Source of the DNA: Hyphomicrobiales bacterium
GTDB lineage: Bacteria; Pseudomonadota; Alphaproteobacteria; Rhizobiales; Beijerinckiaceae
NCBI GenBank assembly: GCA_027483945.1
Contig: JAIXTM010000012.1
Location: 99,859-163,858, forward strand
DNA length: 64,000 nucleotides
Reading direction: 5' to 3'
The translations under genes and the position numbers were made by a program. Below the pieces are notes generated by a model. The model had not been told where the DNA came from. It searched no databases and saw only the letters and a program-made list of their open reading frames with translations. Shown in pieces: positions 17,327 through 26,457 of this stretch. Position 1 is the stretch's first letter, and the number at the start of each line of letters is the position of its first letter.

Positions 17327-18243
17327 GCGGCGCGCTCCGGCCGCGCGACCCAGAGCCCGGCCAGGATCAGCGCGCCGCCGGCCGCCTGAATCGCGGTCAG
17401 CGCCTCGCCTAGAATGATCCAGCCGAAGATCGCGGCCGCCACCGCCTCCAGGAAGATAACCAGGGACGAGAAGACGGCCGGCAGCCGCCCGAGAGCGACG
17501 GCCAGCAGACCCTGACCGCCGGCATGGCTCACGAGTGCCATGGCGACGAGTGCGGCGGCCCCGTTCATCGAGGCGGGCAGGAGGCGGTCTTCCAGCGCCA
17601 GGGCGACGCAGGCCAGCACGCCGGCGGTCACCAGGGTTGAGCGGAATGTCACGCCTGCCGCGCTGCATCCTTCCTCTCGCGCCCGGCTCACCGCCAGGAA
17701 ATAGAGGGCGAAGAAGAAGGCCGTGACGATGCCGAAGACGTCGCCGCGGATGCGCGCGGGCGCGATGTCGAGGCTCTGGCCGATCAACGCCGCCCCGCCG
17801 GCAAGGCACAGAGCGAGCCCCAGGAAGACCGGCCGTGCGACGGGCTTGCGAAGGGCGACCACCGTCATGAGCACCACGAAGACCGGCGCCGTGGTCGCGA
17901 AGAAGGTCGCGTTGGCGACCGTCGTGTTGAGAATCGACAGGTGCCAGAAGAACAGGTCCCCCGCGAAGGCGAGGCCGGCGAGCAGCGTGGCGCGGGTCAT
18001 CCGGCGCGGTGTCGAGGGAAGCCGCGCCTCCTCGTAGCGCATCCAGGCATAAAGGACCGGCAGGGCCAGGAAGACGCGCCAGAACGCGCTCGCGAACGGG
18101 CCGACCTCGGCGAGGCGCACGAAGATCGGGGAAATGCCCATCGCCACGGCGCCGGCCACCAGGGCCGCCAGCGCGGCGGCCTGCCCGCCCGGCGCGGACA
18201 CCGTCGGCTGGGCCTGGGAGAGAGGCGGATCGCTGTGACTCAT
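17323..18243 (-). CDS. DMT superfamily (EamA) permease
   Basis: 306 aa with ten predicted membrane helices in two EamA repeats (for example GAVAMGISPIFVRLAEVGPFASAFWRV in part, and EAVAAAIFGWIILGEALTAIQAAGG in part). The start at 18243 gives MSHSDPPLSQAQPTVSAPG; a longer form at 18384 adds an unlikely soluble tail. It is coupled by ATGA overlap to the glycerate kinase, so metabolite export or import linked to glycerate or tartrate metabolism is possible, but the substrate is unknown. Confidence 0.88.
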   Translation of the reverse strand: MSHSDPPLSQAQPTVSAPGGQAAALAALVAGAVAMGISPIFVRLAEVGPFASAFWRVFLALPVLYAWMRYEEARLPSTPRRMTRATLLAGLAFAGDLFFWHLSILNTTVANATFFATTAPVFVVLMTVVALRKPVARPVFLGLALCLAGGAALIGQSLDIAPARIRGDVFGIVTAFFFALYFLAVSRAREEGCSAAGVTFRSTLVTAGVLACVALALEDRLLPASMNGAAALVAMALVSHAGGQGLLAVALGRLPAVFSSLVIFLEAVAAAIFGWIILGEALTAIQAAGGALILAGLWVARPERAA

Positions 18244-18404
18244 CAGACACTTGGTAAGCGGTTTCTCCAGGCCCGTCACGCCCTGTCCCCGGTGTCCACC
18301 GCCCGCCATCGATTCGAACGGGGGAAGCGGGAAGCGAGCTTGACGGATCGGCCGGCTTGCGGCTTCTGGCGCCCTCATCCTCACGACAAGCGTACGGGAC
18401 AGCC

Positions 18405-18647
18405 ATGGCCGACACCGACTCCATCGCCGCAGACCAGCTGAAGGCCATCATCGAGCGTATCGAGCGTCTCGAGGAGGAGAAGGCCGCGCTCGCCAGCGAC
18501 ATCCGCGACGTCTATGCGGAGGCCAAGGGCAACGGCTTCGACACCAAGGTCCTGCGCAAGATCGTCAGCCTGCGCCGCAAGGACCATGCGGAGCGCCAGG
18601 AAGAGGAAGCGATCCTCGAGCTCTACATGCAGGCTCTGGGGATGTGA
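18405..18647 (+). CDS. gapR: GapR-like nucleoid-associated protein (DUF2312)
   Basis: 80 aa, [20 protein letters not shown] through [11 protein letters not shown]. This is the UPF0335/DUF2312 family. Caulobacter GapR is an essential tetrameric protein that clamps overtwisted DNA ahead of forks and RNA polymerase and stimulates topoisomerases. The N-terminal half is a heptad-rich coiled coil ([20 protein letters not shown]), followed by basic [17 protein letters not shown] for DNA binding. An upstream start at 18357 would add a non-homologous tail. Confidence 0.94.
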   Translation: MADTDSIAADQLKAIIERIERLEEEKAALASDIRDVYAEAKGNGFDTKVLRKIVSLRRKDHAERQEEEAILELYMQALGM

Positions 18648-18675
18648 CGTCCTTCCTGACCGAAGGGCGATCCCA

Positions 18676-19005
18676 ATGACCGCGCGGCGCCATGGATTGG
18701 CTTGGCTCGTGCTGGCAGGGTCGCTCCTGTTGTCAGGCTGCGCGAAGACCTTTCCGCTGACGGCCGCCGAGCTCAATGCCGATCTGGCGGTGCGGTTTCC
18801 GGTCGGAACGCCTTACGATGTGATCGAAACTGCCCTGACCGCGGAAGGGTATCGCGGCTCCGGCATCCTGTGGGACGGCTTCTCGTTTGATAACCTGACC
18901 GGCGTCCTGGGCTGCGGCCATGTCGTCAGCGGTGTCGTGGACGAGCGTCGCAGGCTGAAGGCGATCAAAACAACTCAAGGATGCTACAGAGCGATTGCAC
19001 CCTGA
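18676..19005 (+). CDS. Small lipoprotein of unknown function
   Basis: 109 aa. Signal sequence MTARRHGLAWLVLAGSLLLSGC ends in a lipobox LSGC, so Cys22 should be lipidated. The mature part (FPVGTPYDVIETALTAEGY, then Cys residues in GVLGCGHVVSG and TTQGCYRAIAP) is compact, possibly with a disulfide. It starts 28 bp after gapR on the same strand and may be co-transcribed. It is not recognised beyond that; the fold recalls small SmpA/BamE-like lipoproteins only loosely. Confidence 0.72.
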   Translation: MTARRHGLAWLVLAGSLLLSGCAKTFPLTAAELNADLAVRFPVGTPYDVIETALTAEGYRGSGILWDGFSFDNLTGVLGCGHVVSGVVDERRRLKAIKTTQGCYRAIAP

Positions 19006-19022
19006 ATGCAGCCTATTCGCCT

Positions 19023-20807
19023 TCAAGGTGCGCCGAAGCGCATTACGGGCATAGGTGCCACGAGCTTGCCGTGAAAACCGGTCTGAACGGGCGCGGCGGC
19101 CGGTGCGAAGCGGCCGATCACAACCGTCCGGGGCGGCGCGGCAACCGCGTTGCCCATCGGCGCCGCGGCCGGCCTGTGGACAGCGGCCAAGGTCGCGACC
19201 TTGTCCCGCCGCGCCGGCGCTGCGGCCAGCGAGGTCTGCTCGAAGAGGCGCCCCAAAGCAGCCCGGTCCCGAACCGAGGCGAGCGTTATCGGCTGTACCG
19301 GTGCCGCCGCCGGCAGCGCGGTGGTCTGCGTAGGAACCATCGGCTGCAGCGAGGCAACCTCGACCGGTCGCGGCGGCGGAACGGGATGGCTCACCGTGGC
19401 ATAGGCGGTCGCTCCTCCGGGCAGTCCCTGCTGGAGCGAGGGCTCCATGGCACCCGACAGCCGAAGCAGGCCGGCTGCGTCGAGCGCGGCGAGGTCGGCC
19501 GGCCGGCGCGGCGGCTCCGGCATCGCGACAAGCGTCGCCGGAGCGGCGGGGTTTCCGGCATCCGGGCGACGGGGCGGCTCGGGCATGACCACGCCAATGC
19601 CGCCTGGCACAGGCACGACCTGGCCGGCCGGTCCGGTCTGCCAGCCGCCGGGCAGGGCGTTGGGGTCCAGGGAGGCGACGCGGGCGAATTCCGGGGGGCG
19701 CGCCGGCGGCGCGACGCCGGGCACGGCAGCCTGAGGCGGCTCGGCATCGGCGACCTGTATCTGGGGCGCTGTCGGCGCCGCCGGTGCGGCAGGCGCAGGC
19801 TGGACGGCAATAGGCGCCTGGCGCGGAGCCGGTGGCGTCTCGCTGACGCGGCCTTCGTTCAGGAAGAAGGTGCGGCTGTCGTCGCTGCTTGTGGGGCCGA
19901 GCGAGGCCACGCGCGCCCGTCCTGACGTCGGACGGACGAATTCGGCATCCTCCTCCTCGTCCGCGCCGCCGAACAGGGCGGCCCAGAATGAGCGGCGGCG
20001 CCCGGTCGGGGCCTCGTCACCGGCATCGGCGACCGCTTCGCCCGCCACGCGTCCGCCGGCGGCGAGGATTTCCGCCTTGGCGAAATCGTAGCCCGGCAGC
20101 GGCTTGCCGTCGCGCGGGATGTGGACCGTCTTCCCATCGGGAAAGAGGCTCGTCAGCTGCTCGCGCGACATGCGCGGCCAGGAGCGCACGCTGCCGACGT
20201 CGAGATGGACGAACTGGCTGTAGGAATTAGGATAATAGCCGACGCCGCCGCGCTGGAGGCGCATGCCGATGGCGCGGACCTTCGCCATGTCGGCGTCGGG
20301 GATGTAGAAGTCCACCGCCTTGCCGAGCATGTGCTGGCTGTGTTCGGCGACGGCCCGCGACCGGCGGCGTAGAGCCGCGTTGGTCTGGGGGGAGCGATAG
20401 GCGGACACCACATGGACCGGCTCGCTGGAGCCGACGTCGCGCTGCACGGCCCAGACCAGGTCGAAGAGCTTGGGATCCATGTCCGTCGGCTCGTCCCGAC
20501 GCCAGTCCCGCAAAAGCCAGTTCAGCTTCTTCAGGCCTTCCCGGTCATAGACGCCGCTGCGCTTGAAGGTGACGGTTGCGGTCTCTTTCGTATGCGTGTG
20601 GACGATGGAGATCGTGCGCGTGTCGCCATTGGCGACGGCGTTCTGCAACGGCGCCGTGAAGCCAAGTATCGCGATGGCGGAAAGGCCGAAGGCGGCCACC
20701 CCCCGAAATGCGGCATTGAGGGAAGACGCGGCGCCCGCCTCGTCGCGTGCGAGGATGGGCGCGTCGTCGTCGCTGGCGCACGGGTGCGGCAAAGGCGGTT
20801 CGTCCAT
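19023..20807 (-). CDS. DUF882 family protein (YcbK/M15-like peptidase fold) with long Pro-rich tail
   Basis: 594 aa. An N-terminal hydrophobic segment (GVAAFGLSAIAILGFTAPLQ) anchors or exports it. Residues ~65-225 are the DUF882 domain: SAYRSPQTNAALRRRS, HSQHMLGKAVDFYIPD (H-x6-D zinc ligands) and SQFVHLDVG (second His), a D-Ala-D-Ala carboxypeptidase-type zinc site. The remaining 370 residues are Pro/Ala-rich low complexity with repeated MPEPPRRP motifs. A murein or envelope role is inferred. A near-match CtrA box lies upstream, and an L,D-transpeptidase gene is next door. Confidence 0.85.
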   Translation of the reverse strand: MDEPPLPHPCASDDDAPILARDEAGAASSLNAAFRGVAAFGLSAIAILGFTAPLQNAVANGDTRTISIVHTHTKETATVTFKRSGVYDREGLKKLNWLLRDWRRDEPTDMDPKLFDLVWAVQRDVGSSEPVHVVSAYRSPQTNAALRRRSRAVAEHSQHMLGKAVDFYIPDADMAKVRAIGMRLQRGGVGYYPNSYSQFVHLDVGSVRSWPRMSREQLTSLFPDGKTVHIPRDGKPLPGYDFAKAEILAAGGRVAGEAVADAGDEAPTGRRRSFWAALFGGADEEEDAEFVRPTSGRARVASLGPTSSDDSRTFFLNEGRVSETPPAPRQAPIAVQPAPAAPAAPTAPQIQVADAEPPQAAVPGVAPPARPPEFARVASLDPNALPGGWQTGPAGQVVPVPGGIGVVMPEPPRRPDAGNPAAPATLVAMPEPPRRPADLAALDAAGLLRLSGAMEPSLQQGLPGGATAYATVSHPVPPPRPVEVASLQPMVPTQTTALPAAAPVQPITLASVRDRAALGRLFEQTSLAAAPARRDKVATLAAVHRPAAAPMGNAVAAPPRTVVIGRFAPAAAPVQTGFHGKLVAPMPVMRFGAP

Positions 20808-20885
20808 GAGAGGGGCGGGGCCTTGGACGGGCCGCGGCGCGCCGCGGACCAGCCCCCGAATCTCAACAGAATCTTACCGGCAAGC

Positions 20886-20901
20886 GTGAACGCGAGGTTA
20901 A
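20886..20901 (-). promoter_or_regulatory. Near-consensus CtrA box upstream of the DUF882 gene
   Basis: Read leftward it is TTAACCTCGCGTTCAC, i.e. TTAA-N7-TTCAC, one mismatch from the consensus and close in its spacer to the perfect box at 5060-5075. It lies about 80 bp before the start at 20807. GANTC (CcrM) sites occur nearby at GAATC. Confidence 0.42.
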
Positions 20902-20977
20902 GCCCGGCCCTACCCGTGCGGCAAGCGCGGCGTTTACATATCAACAATGGGGCGAAAAAGCGCCGAAACCGGGTGTC

Positions 20978-22735
20978 TCAACCGCGGAGACCGAGCGCTT
21001 CGGCGATCTTGCCGTCGACGCCATAAAGGTCGTCGCGGACGCGGATAGCGCCTTCCTCGGCCTGGAGCGTGAAATAGACGAGGTGCACGGGTAGGGACTG
21101 GGCGAGCTTGAGCGTTCGTTCGCCCTTGCCGATCAGCGCCTTCAGCTTGGGCTCGCTCCAGGTTTCGCCAAAGACGAAGTCGGCGAGGCGGAACGGCTGG
21201 TCCACGCGCACGCAGCCATGGCTGAAGGCCCGGCGCTCGGCGCCGAACAGCCGGCGATTGGGCGTGTCGTGCAGGTAGACGGCGTGGCGGTTCGGGAACA
21301 TGAACTTGATGAAGCCCAGGGCGTTGCGCTCGCCCGGCGGCTGGCGCACCGAGATCTGGTTGCCCCGGCGGACCACCTCATAGCCACGTGCGGCGGCGTA
21401 GTTGGGATCACGCGCCAGCCCAGGCAGGATCTCGTTCTTCATGATCGAAGGCGGGATGTACCAGGACGGGTTCACCACCGCGAAGCTCATCTCGCCCGAG
21501 AAGATCGGCGTCGGCGTCTCGGTCTTGCCGACGATGACCCGGGCCGTGTGGCGTACCGCGCCGTCTTCCACCAGCCGCAGCGAAAATTCGGGGATATTGA
21601 CCAGGATGTGCCGCGCGCCGAGATCGTCCGGCAGCCAGCGCCAGCGTTCCATGTTCGCGATCAGCCGCGCCTCGCTGCGTGCCGCCGGTGGGCCGGACAG
21701 GAGCGAGACGGTCCGGTCGGTTAGCACGCCGGAGGCGGGCAGGCCGTTCTTCTTCTGGAATTCGGCGACGGCGGAGGCGATGCGCTCGTCATAGATGTCG
21801 GCGGCGTCCTCTGTCGGGCCGAGGCCGAAACGGGCGCGCACCAACGGGACGCGCGGGTCGCTCATCCCGACCTTGAGCGCGCGGCCGCGGGGCACCGAGA
21901 CGGGCGCATCAGGGCGGCGGGCGCGCAGTTCCGCAAGCGCTTCCCGGAGCGCCGCGTAGCCCGGATGAACGGGGTTGAAGGTAGCGAGCCGAGCACCGGG
22001 ATCGGACGAAGCGGCCAGAGCCGGGAGCACATCGGCGGCCCCCGGCAGTCGCAGGTCGGGCGTGATGAGGTTCGACAGGCGGGACGGCTCGATCCGCCCG
22101 CCGCGGGCGTCGCGGGCATAGAGAACGGCGAGCGCCGACAGCCGGATTTCGGCGTCGGCTAGGACGTCGAGGCCGCCGCCGGGCGGCAGGACGTCGATCC
22201 GCGGGGCGACATAGTCGGCCGGGTTCAGCGCGTCCTCGCCGGCGCGGGCGAGGCGTGCCAGGACGGCCTCGCCGGCCGGTTCGAAGCGCTTGTCCCCGAT
22301 CCAGAGCGGCGCATGTCCGCGAGCGGCGTAGAAGGCGGCAATGGCCTCCCGCTCGCGGCGTGGCAGGCGGCGGGGCCAGGACTGGTCGCCGGCGGCAAGG
22401 CGCGCCTCGATCCGCAGCGCCAGCGGCATAGCCTTCAAGCTGGCATCGACGGCGGGCGCGATGTCCGGAATGGCGGGAACTGCCAGGACAGGCCCGGAAC
22501 CCTGTGGCGCGGGGGCTTGAGCCGCGTCGAAGACGGGCATGGCAGGAAGCGCCAGCTGCGGGAGCGTGAAGTCACCGTCATGGAAAGTCAGGTCGACCTG
22601 CAACTCGGGGGGAAGCGGGACGCCCGCACCGGTCTGCGCCTGAGACCCGGTCGCCAGCGCAAGCGCCAGCGCGAGAATGCCGAAGCCTTCCCGCACCCGG
22701 CGCCGCAAGCGCCTGATCCGTTCCCGCGACGGCAT
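20978..22735 (-). CDS. L,D-transpeptidase, YcbB/LdtD-like
   Basis: About 585 aa from ATG 22735 (MPSRERIRRLRRRVREGFGILALALALATGSQAQ), a typical basic signal peptide. The middle holds a peptidoglycan-binding-like domain (PRVPLVRARFGLGPTEDAADIYDE in part, FQKKNGLPASGVLTDRTV). The C-terminal YkuD domain has YLHDTPNRRLFGAERRAFSHGCVRVDQP (in part) with catalytic His-(Ser)HGC-Arg. It forms 3-3 crosslinks in peptidoglycan. Alternative starts at 22789 and GTG 22864 are possible; no ribosome site decides. It is co-oriented with DUF882 and the NtrC-type regulator. Confidence 0.88.
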   Translation of the reverse strand: MPSRERIRRLRRRVREGFGILALALALATGSQAQTGAGVPLPPELQVDLTFHDGDFTLPQLALPAMPVFDAAQAPAPQGSGPVLAVPAIPDIAPAVDASLKAMPLALRIEARLAAGDQSWPRRLPRREREAIAAFYAARGHAPLWIGDKRFEPAGEAVLARLARAGEDALNPADYVAPRIDVLPPGGGLDVLADAEIRLSALAVLYARDARGGRIEPSRLSNLITPDLRLPGAADVLPALAASSDPGARLATFNPVHPGYAALREALAELRARRPDAPVSVPRGRALKVGMSDPRVPLVRARFGLGPTEDAADIYDERIASAVAEFQKKNGLPASGVLTDRTVSLLSGPPAARSEARLIANMERWRWLPDDLGARHILVNIPEFSLRLVEDGAVRHTARVIVGKTETPTPIFSGEMSFAVVNPSWYIPPSIMKNEILPGLARDPNYAAARGYEVVRRGNQISVRQPPGERNALGFIKFMFPNRHAVYLHDTPNRRLFGAERRAFSHGCVRVDQPFRLADFVFGETWSEPKLKALIGKGERTLKLAQSLPVHLVYFTLQAEEGAIRVRDDLYGVDGKIAEALGLRG

Positions 22736-22883
22736 CGTCCGAGCGTCCTTCACCGTCCAGTCCGCCTCGTATGTCTTCACGGCCGGCATCCCTTGGCGAG
22801 GCCGACCGCTCCTTCGTTGCAAAGCTTCACGTCGAAGAAAAGACGATGCGGTGCAATGGCGCACATGATCGCGCGCGCCCGGT

Positions 22884-24368
22884 TCATGCGGCGTCGCTGT
22901 CGGACAGGCCTTCGTCGAGGCCGAGGTCCTTGAGCTTCCGGTAGAGGGTCGAGCGGCCGATCTTCAGCTTGCGGGACACTTCCGACATGTGGCCGCGATA
23001 GTGCTTCAGGGCGAAACGGATGATCTCCGCCTCGATCTCCTCCAGCGGGCGTACATCGCCGCGGCCATCGGTGAGCGTGATGGCGTCAGGGTCGCGCACC
23101 TCGACCCGGACGATCTCGCGGGGCGCATCCGCCGGCGGCAGGTCAGCGGGCGAAGGGGCGGGCGGGATACGGACGTGGAAGCCGTCGACCTGCGCGGCGA
23201 TCTGCGGGAACTCGGCCACGGTCAGTTCGTCGGCGTCGGCCAGCACGACTGCCCGGAAGATGGCGTTCTCCAGCTGGCGCACATTACCCGGCCAGGGATA
23301 GCGCGCGAGCAGGGCCAGGGCCTCGGCGCTGATGCCGCGGATCTTGCGGCCCTCCTCGGCGGCAAAGCGCGCGACGAAGGCGCGGCAGAGGTCCGGTACA
23401 TCCTCCTGGCGGTAGCGCAGGGGCGGCACGGTGATGGGGAAGACGTTGAGGCGGTAATAGAGGTCCTCGCGGAAGCGGCCCTGCTTCACGAGGTCCAGGA
23501 GGCTGCGGTTGGTGGCCGAAATGATGCGGATGTCGACCTTGACGGGCCGGCGCCCGCCGACCGGATCGACCTCGCCTTCCTGAATGGCGCGCAGGAGCTT
23601 GACCTGCGCTTCCAGCGGCAATTCACCGATCTCATCGAGGAAGAGCGTCCCGCCATTGGCCTCGACGAACTTGCCGGCATGTTTCTCGGTGGCGCCGGTG
23701 AAGGCCCCCTTCTCATGGCCGAACAGGGTCGATTCCACGAGGTTCTCGGGGATCGCGCCGCAATTGACCGTGATGAAGGGCTTGCCGCGCCGGTCCGATG
23801 AGCCCTGGACCGCCCGGGCCAGCACCTCCTTGCCGACGCCGGATTCGCCTTCGATCAGGATCGGAATGGAAGACCGTGCGGCGCGCTCGGCGAGCCGGAT
23901 GGCCCGCGACATGTCCGGGCTCTTGGTGACGAGGTCGCGGAAGGCGAGCGTGCCGGAGACCCGGTGATTGATGCGGCGGATCTCGCTCTCCAGCGCGCCG
24001 ACCTTGAGGGCGTTCTTGATGGAGACCTGCAAGCGCTCCGCGCCCACCGGCTTGACCACGAAGTCGACCGCGCCCGCACGCATGGCACCCACGACGGCAT
24101 CGATGGAGCCGTTGGCGGTCTGCACGATGACGGGCTTGCCGATGCCGGCCTCACGCAGGGCACCGAGCGCGCCGAGCCCGCCGAGCCCCGGCATGACGAG
24201 ATCAAGGACGACGAGATCGACGGCCGCGCCTTCCGGACCGGTCATATGGGCGAGCGCTGCCTCGCCGCTATCCGTCATCACGGGTTCGTAGCCGAAGCGG
24301 CGGATCATCGCCTCGAGCAGCCGGCGCTGGACCGGATCGTCGTCGGCGATGAGAATCGTCCCCGTCAT
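22884..24368 (-). CDS. Sigma-54-dependent response regulator (NtrC family)
   Basis: 494 aa in three domains. The receiver spans 1-~120, with Asp56 in LVVLDLVMPG and Lys in FVVKPVGAER. The AAA+ sigma-54 activator domain, ~145-375, has Walker A GESGVGKE, the GAFTGAT loop that contacts sigma-54, and Walker B TLFLDEIGELPL. A Fis-type helix-turn-helix at the C-terminus contains SEVSRKLKIGRSTLYRKLKD. The kinase partner is not in the window. The L,D-transpeptidase gene downstream is in the same orientation, so an envelope link is possible but not shown. Confidence 0.93.
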   Translation of the reverse strand: MTGTILIADDDPVQRRLLEAMIRRFGYEPVMTDSGEAALAHMTGPEGAAVDLVVLDLVMPGLGGLGALGALREAGIGKPVIVQTANGSIDAVVGAMRAGAVDFVVKPVGAERLQVSIKNALKVGALESEIRRINHRVSGTLAFRDLVTKSPDMSRAIRLAERAARSSIPILIEGESGVGKEVLARAVQGSSDRRGKPFITVNCGAIPENLVESTLFGHEKGAFTGATEKHAGKFVEANGGTLFLDEIGELPLEAQVKLLRAIQEGEVDPVGGRRPVKVDIRIISATNRSLLDLVKQGRFREDLYYRLNVFPITVPPLRYRQEDVPDLCRAFVARFAAEEGRKIRGISAEALALLARYPWPGNVRQLENAIFRAVVLADADELTVAEFPQIAAQVDGFHVRIPPAPSPADLPPADAPREIVRVEVRDPDAITLTDGRGDVRPLEEIEAEIIRFALKHYRGHMSEVSRKLKIGRSTLYRKLKDLGLDEGLSDSDAA

Positions 24369-24585
24369 GCGCAGTTCCTTGGAAGGGCCAGGAAAAAGCG
24401 GAGGCCGTCCGCGATTCGGTCACCGGTTGTTCCGTTTCGGGGCGATGCTGCGCGACAATCGTAAAGCCGCTGTTAACGCAAAGGCAGAGCTGCCGCTCTG
24501 CTTGTCGCCTTGAGGGATAGGGCTCGGCGGTTGATCGCGGCGCCCTTCCGCCCGATATGTCTCGTCACCTCCACGCGAGACCCCC

Positions 24586-26451
24586 ATGCGCCAGAGCCAT
24601 TTCAGCCCGACCGCCCTTCGCCCCGCCCTGGATATCCCGGCCGCCCCGTCCGCCTCCGGAGCGGATCCGGCCTCCTTTGGCGCGCTGCCGGAATGGAACC
24701 TGGACGATCTTTACCCGGGAATGGATTCGGCGGCGTTCAAGGACGACCTCGTCAGGGGCATCGGGGAGTGCAAGAGCTTCGCGGAAGCCTATCGCGGCAA
24801 ACTTGCCGGGCTTGCGTCGGGGCCGGACGCCAGTGCGCGGCTTGCCGAGGCGGTGCGTCGTTACGAGGCGCTGGAGGATCTTCTCGGCCGAGCCATGTCT
24901 TATGCGGGGCTGGTCTATTCGGGCAACACCACGGACCCGGTGCGTGCGAAGTTCTACGGCGACACGCAGGACAAGCTGACCACGGCCTCCAGCGACCTCC
25001 TGTTCTTCACGCTCGAACTCAACCGCATCGAGGATGCCGTGCTGGATGCGGCGATGGCGGGTGGTCCGCTTGCCCATTACCGGCCTTGGCTGGAGGATAT
25101 CCGCAAGGAAAAGCCCTACCAGCTCGACGACGAGATCGAGCGCCTGTTCCTTGAAAAGTCCACGACCGGGCGGGCTGCCTGGAACAGGCTTTTCGACGAG
25201 ACGATGTCGGGCCTGCGTTTCCAGGTGCGGGGCGAGGAACTGGCGCTGGAGCCGACGCTCAACAAGCTGCAGGACACGGACGGATCGATCCGCCGGGACG
25301 CCGCCGAGGCGCTGGCCAAGGTGTTCCGGGCCAATCTGCGCACCTTCACGCTCGTCACCAACACGCTGGCGAAGGACAAGGAAATCTCGGACCGCTGGCG
25401 CGGCTTTTCCGACGTCGCGGCCTCGCGGCACCTGGCCAACCGCGTCGAGCCGGAGGTGGTGGATGCGCTGGTCGAGGCCGTGCACGCCGCCTATCCGCGC
25501 CTGTCGCACCGCTATTACAAGCTGAAGGCCAAATGGTTCGGGCGCGAGGCGCTGGACCACTGGGACCGCAATGCGCCACTGCCGAAAATCGAGCAGCGCA
25601 TCATAGGCTGGGACGAGGCCCGGGAAACGGTGCTGTCCGCCTATGGCGATTTCGACCCGCGCATGGCCGAGATCGCCGGGCGGTTTTTCGACCGCAACTG
25701 GATCGATGCGCCGGTGCGCCCGGGCAAGGCGCCGGGAGCCTTCGCGCACCCGACCGTGCCCTCGGCGCACCCTTATGTGCTGCTCAACTATCAGGGCAAG
25801 CCACGGGATGTGATGACGCTGGCCCACGAGCTCGGCCACGGGGTGCATCAGGTCCTGGCGGCGCCCAACGGCGCCTTGATGGCGCCGACGCCGCTGACGC
25901 TGGCCGAGACCGCCTCCGTGTTCGGCGAGATGCTGACTTTCAGGAAGCTCCTTGCCGCGACCACCGATCCGGTGCAGCGCAAGGCCATGCTCGCGGCCAA
26001 GGTCGAGGACATGATCAATACGGTCGTGCGCCAGATCGCGTTCTATACGTTCGAGCGGCGCGTCCATACGGAGCGGCGCGAGGGCGAGCTCACGGCGGAG
26101 CGGCTCTGCGAGATCTGGCTCGGCGTCCAGCGCGAGAGCCTGGGGCCGGCGATCACGCTGCGGGAGGGATACGAGACCTTCTGGACCTATATCCCGCATT
26201 TCATCCATTCGCCCTTCTACGTCTACGCCTACGCATTCGGCGATTGCCTCGTGAACTCGCTCTACGGCGTCTACCAGACGGCGTCGGACGGGTTCGCGGA
26301 GCGCTATTTCGCGCTGCTTAAGGCAGGCGGCACCAAACACCATTCGGAGCTTCTGGCGCCGTTCGGCCTTAACGCGGCGGACCCGGCCTTCTGGCAGATC
26401 GGGCTCGGCATGATCGAGGGCATGATCGCCGAACTCGAAGCGATGGATTGA
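24586..26451 (+). CDS. pepF: Oligoendopeptidase F, M3 family metallopeptidase
   Basis: 621 aa cytoplasmic zinc endopeptidase that degrades peptides of roughly 7-17 residues. The zinc site is TLAHELGHGVHQ (His414, Glu415, His418) with the third ligand Glu in PLTLAETASVFGEM. The N-terminal oligopeptidase F domain (PEWNLDDLYPGMDS) and the helical remainder match the family over the whole length. It is followed 6 bp later by the ABC1 kinase gene, so the two form a likely operon. Confidence 0.94.
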   Translation: MRQSHFSPTALRPALDIPAAPSASGADPASFGALPEWNLDDLYPGMDSAAFKDDLVRGIGECKSFAEAYRGKLAGLASGPDASARLAEAVRRYEALEDLLGRAMSYAGLVYSGNTTDPVRAKFYGDTQDKLTTASSDLLFFTLELNRIEDAVLDAAMAGGPLAHYRPWLEDIRKEKPYQLDDEIERLFLEKSTTGRAAWNRLFDETMSGLRFQVRGEELALEPTLNKLQDTDGSIRRDAAEALAKVFRANLRTFTLVTNTLAKDKEISDRWRGFSDVAASRHLANRVEPEVVDALVEAVHAAYPRLSHRYYKLKAKWFGREALDHWDRNAPLPKIEQRIIGWDEARETVLSAYGDFDPRMAEIAGRFFDRNWIDAPVRPGKAPGAFAHPTVPSAHPYVLLNYQGKPRDVMTLAHELGHGVHQVLAAPNGALMAPTPLTLAETASVFGEMLTFRKLLAATTDPVQRKAMLAAKVEDMINTVVRQIAFYTFERRVHTERREGELTAERLCEIWLGVQRESLGPAITLREGYETFWTYIPHFIHSPFYVYAYAFGDCLVNSLYGVYQTASDGFAERYFALLKAGGTKHHSELLAPFGLNAADPAFWQIGLGMIEGMIAELEAMD

Positions 26452-26457
26452 GGCGTC

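Noticed and set aside
17327..18502. N-terminal extension of glycerate kinase giving an apparent 818-aa fusion
   Set aside because: The extension is the out-of-frame shadow of the EamA transporter; kinase homology begins at the ATG at 17326, which forms an ATGA overlap with the transporter.
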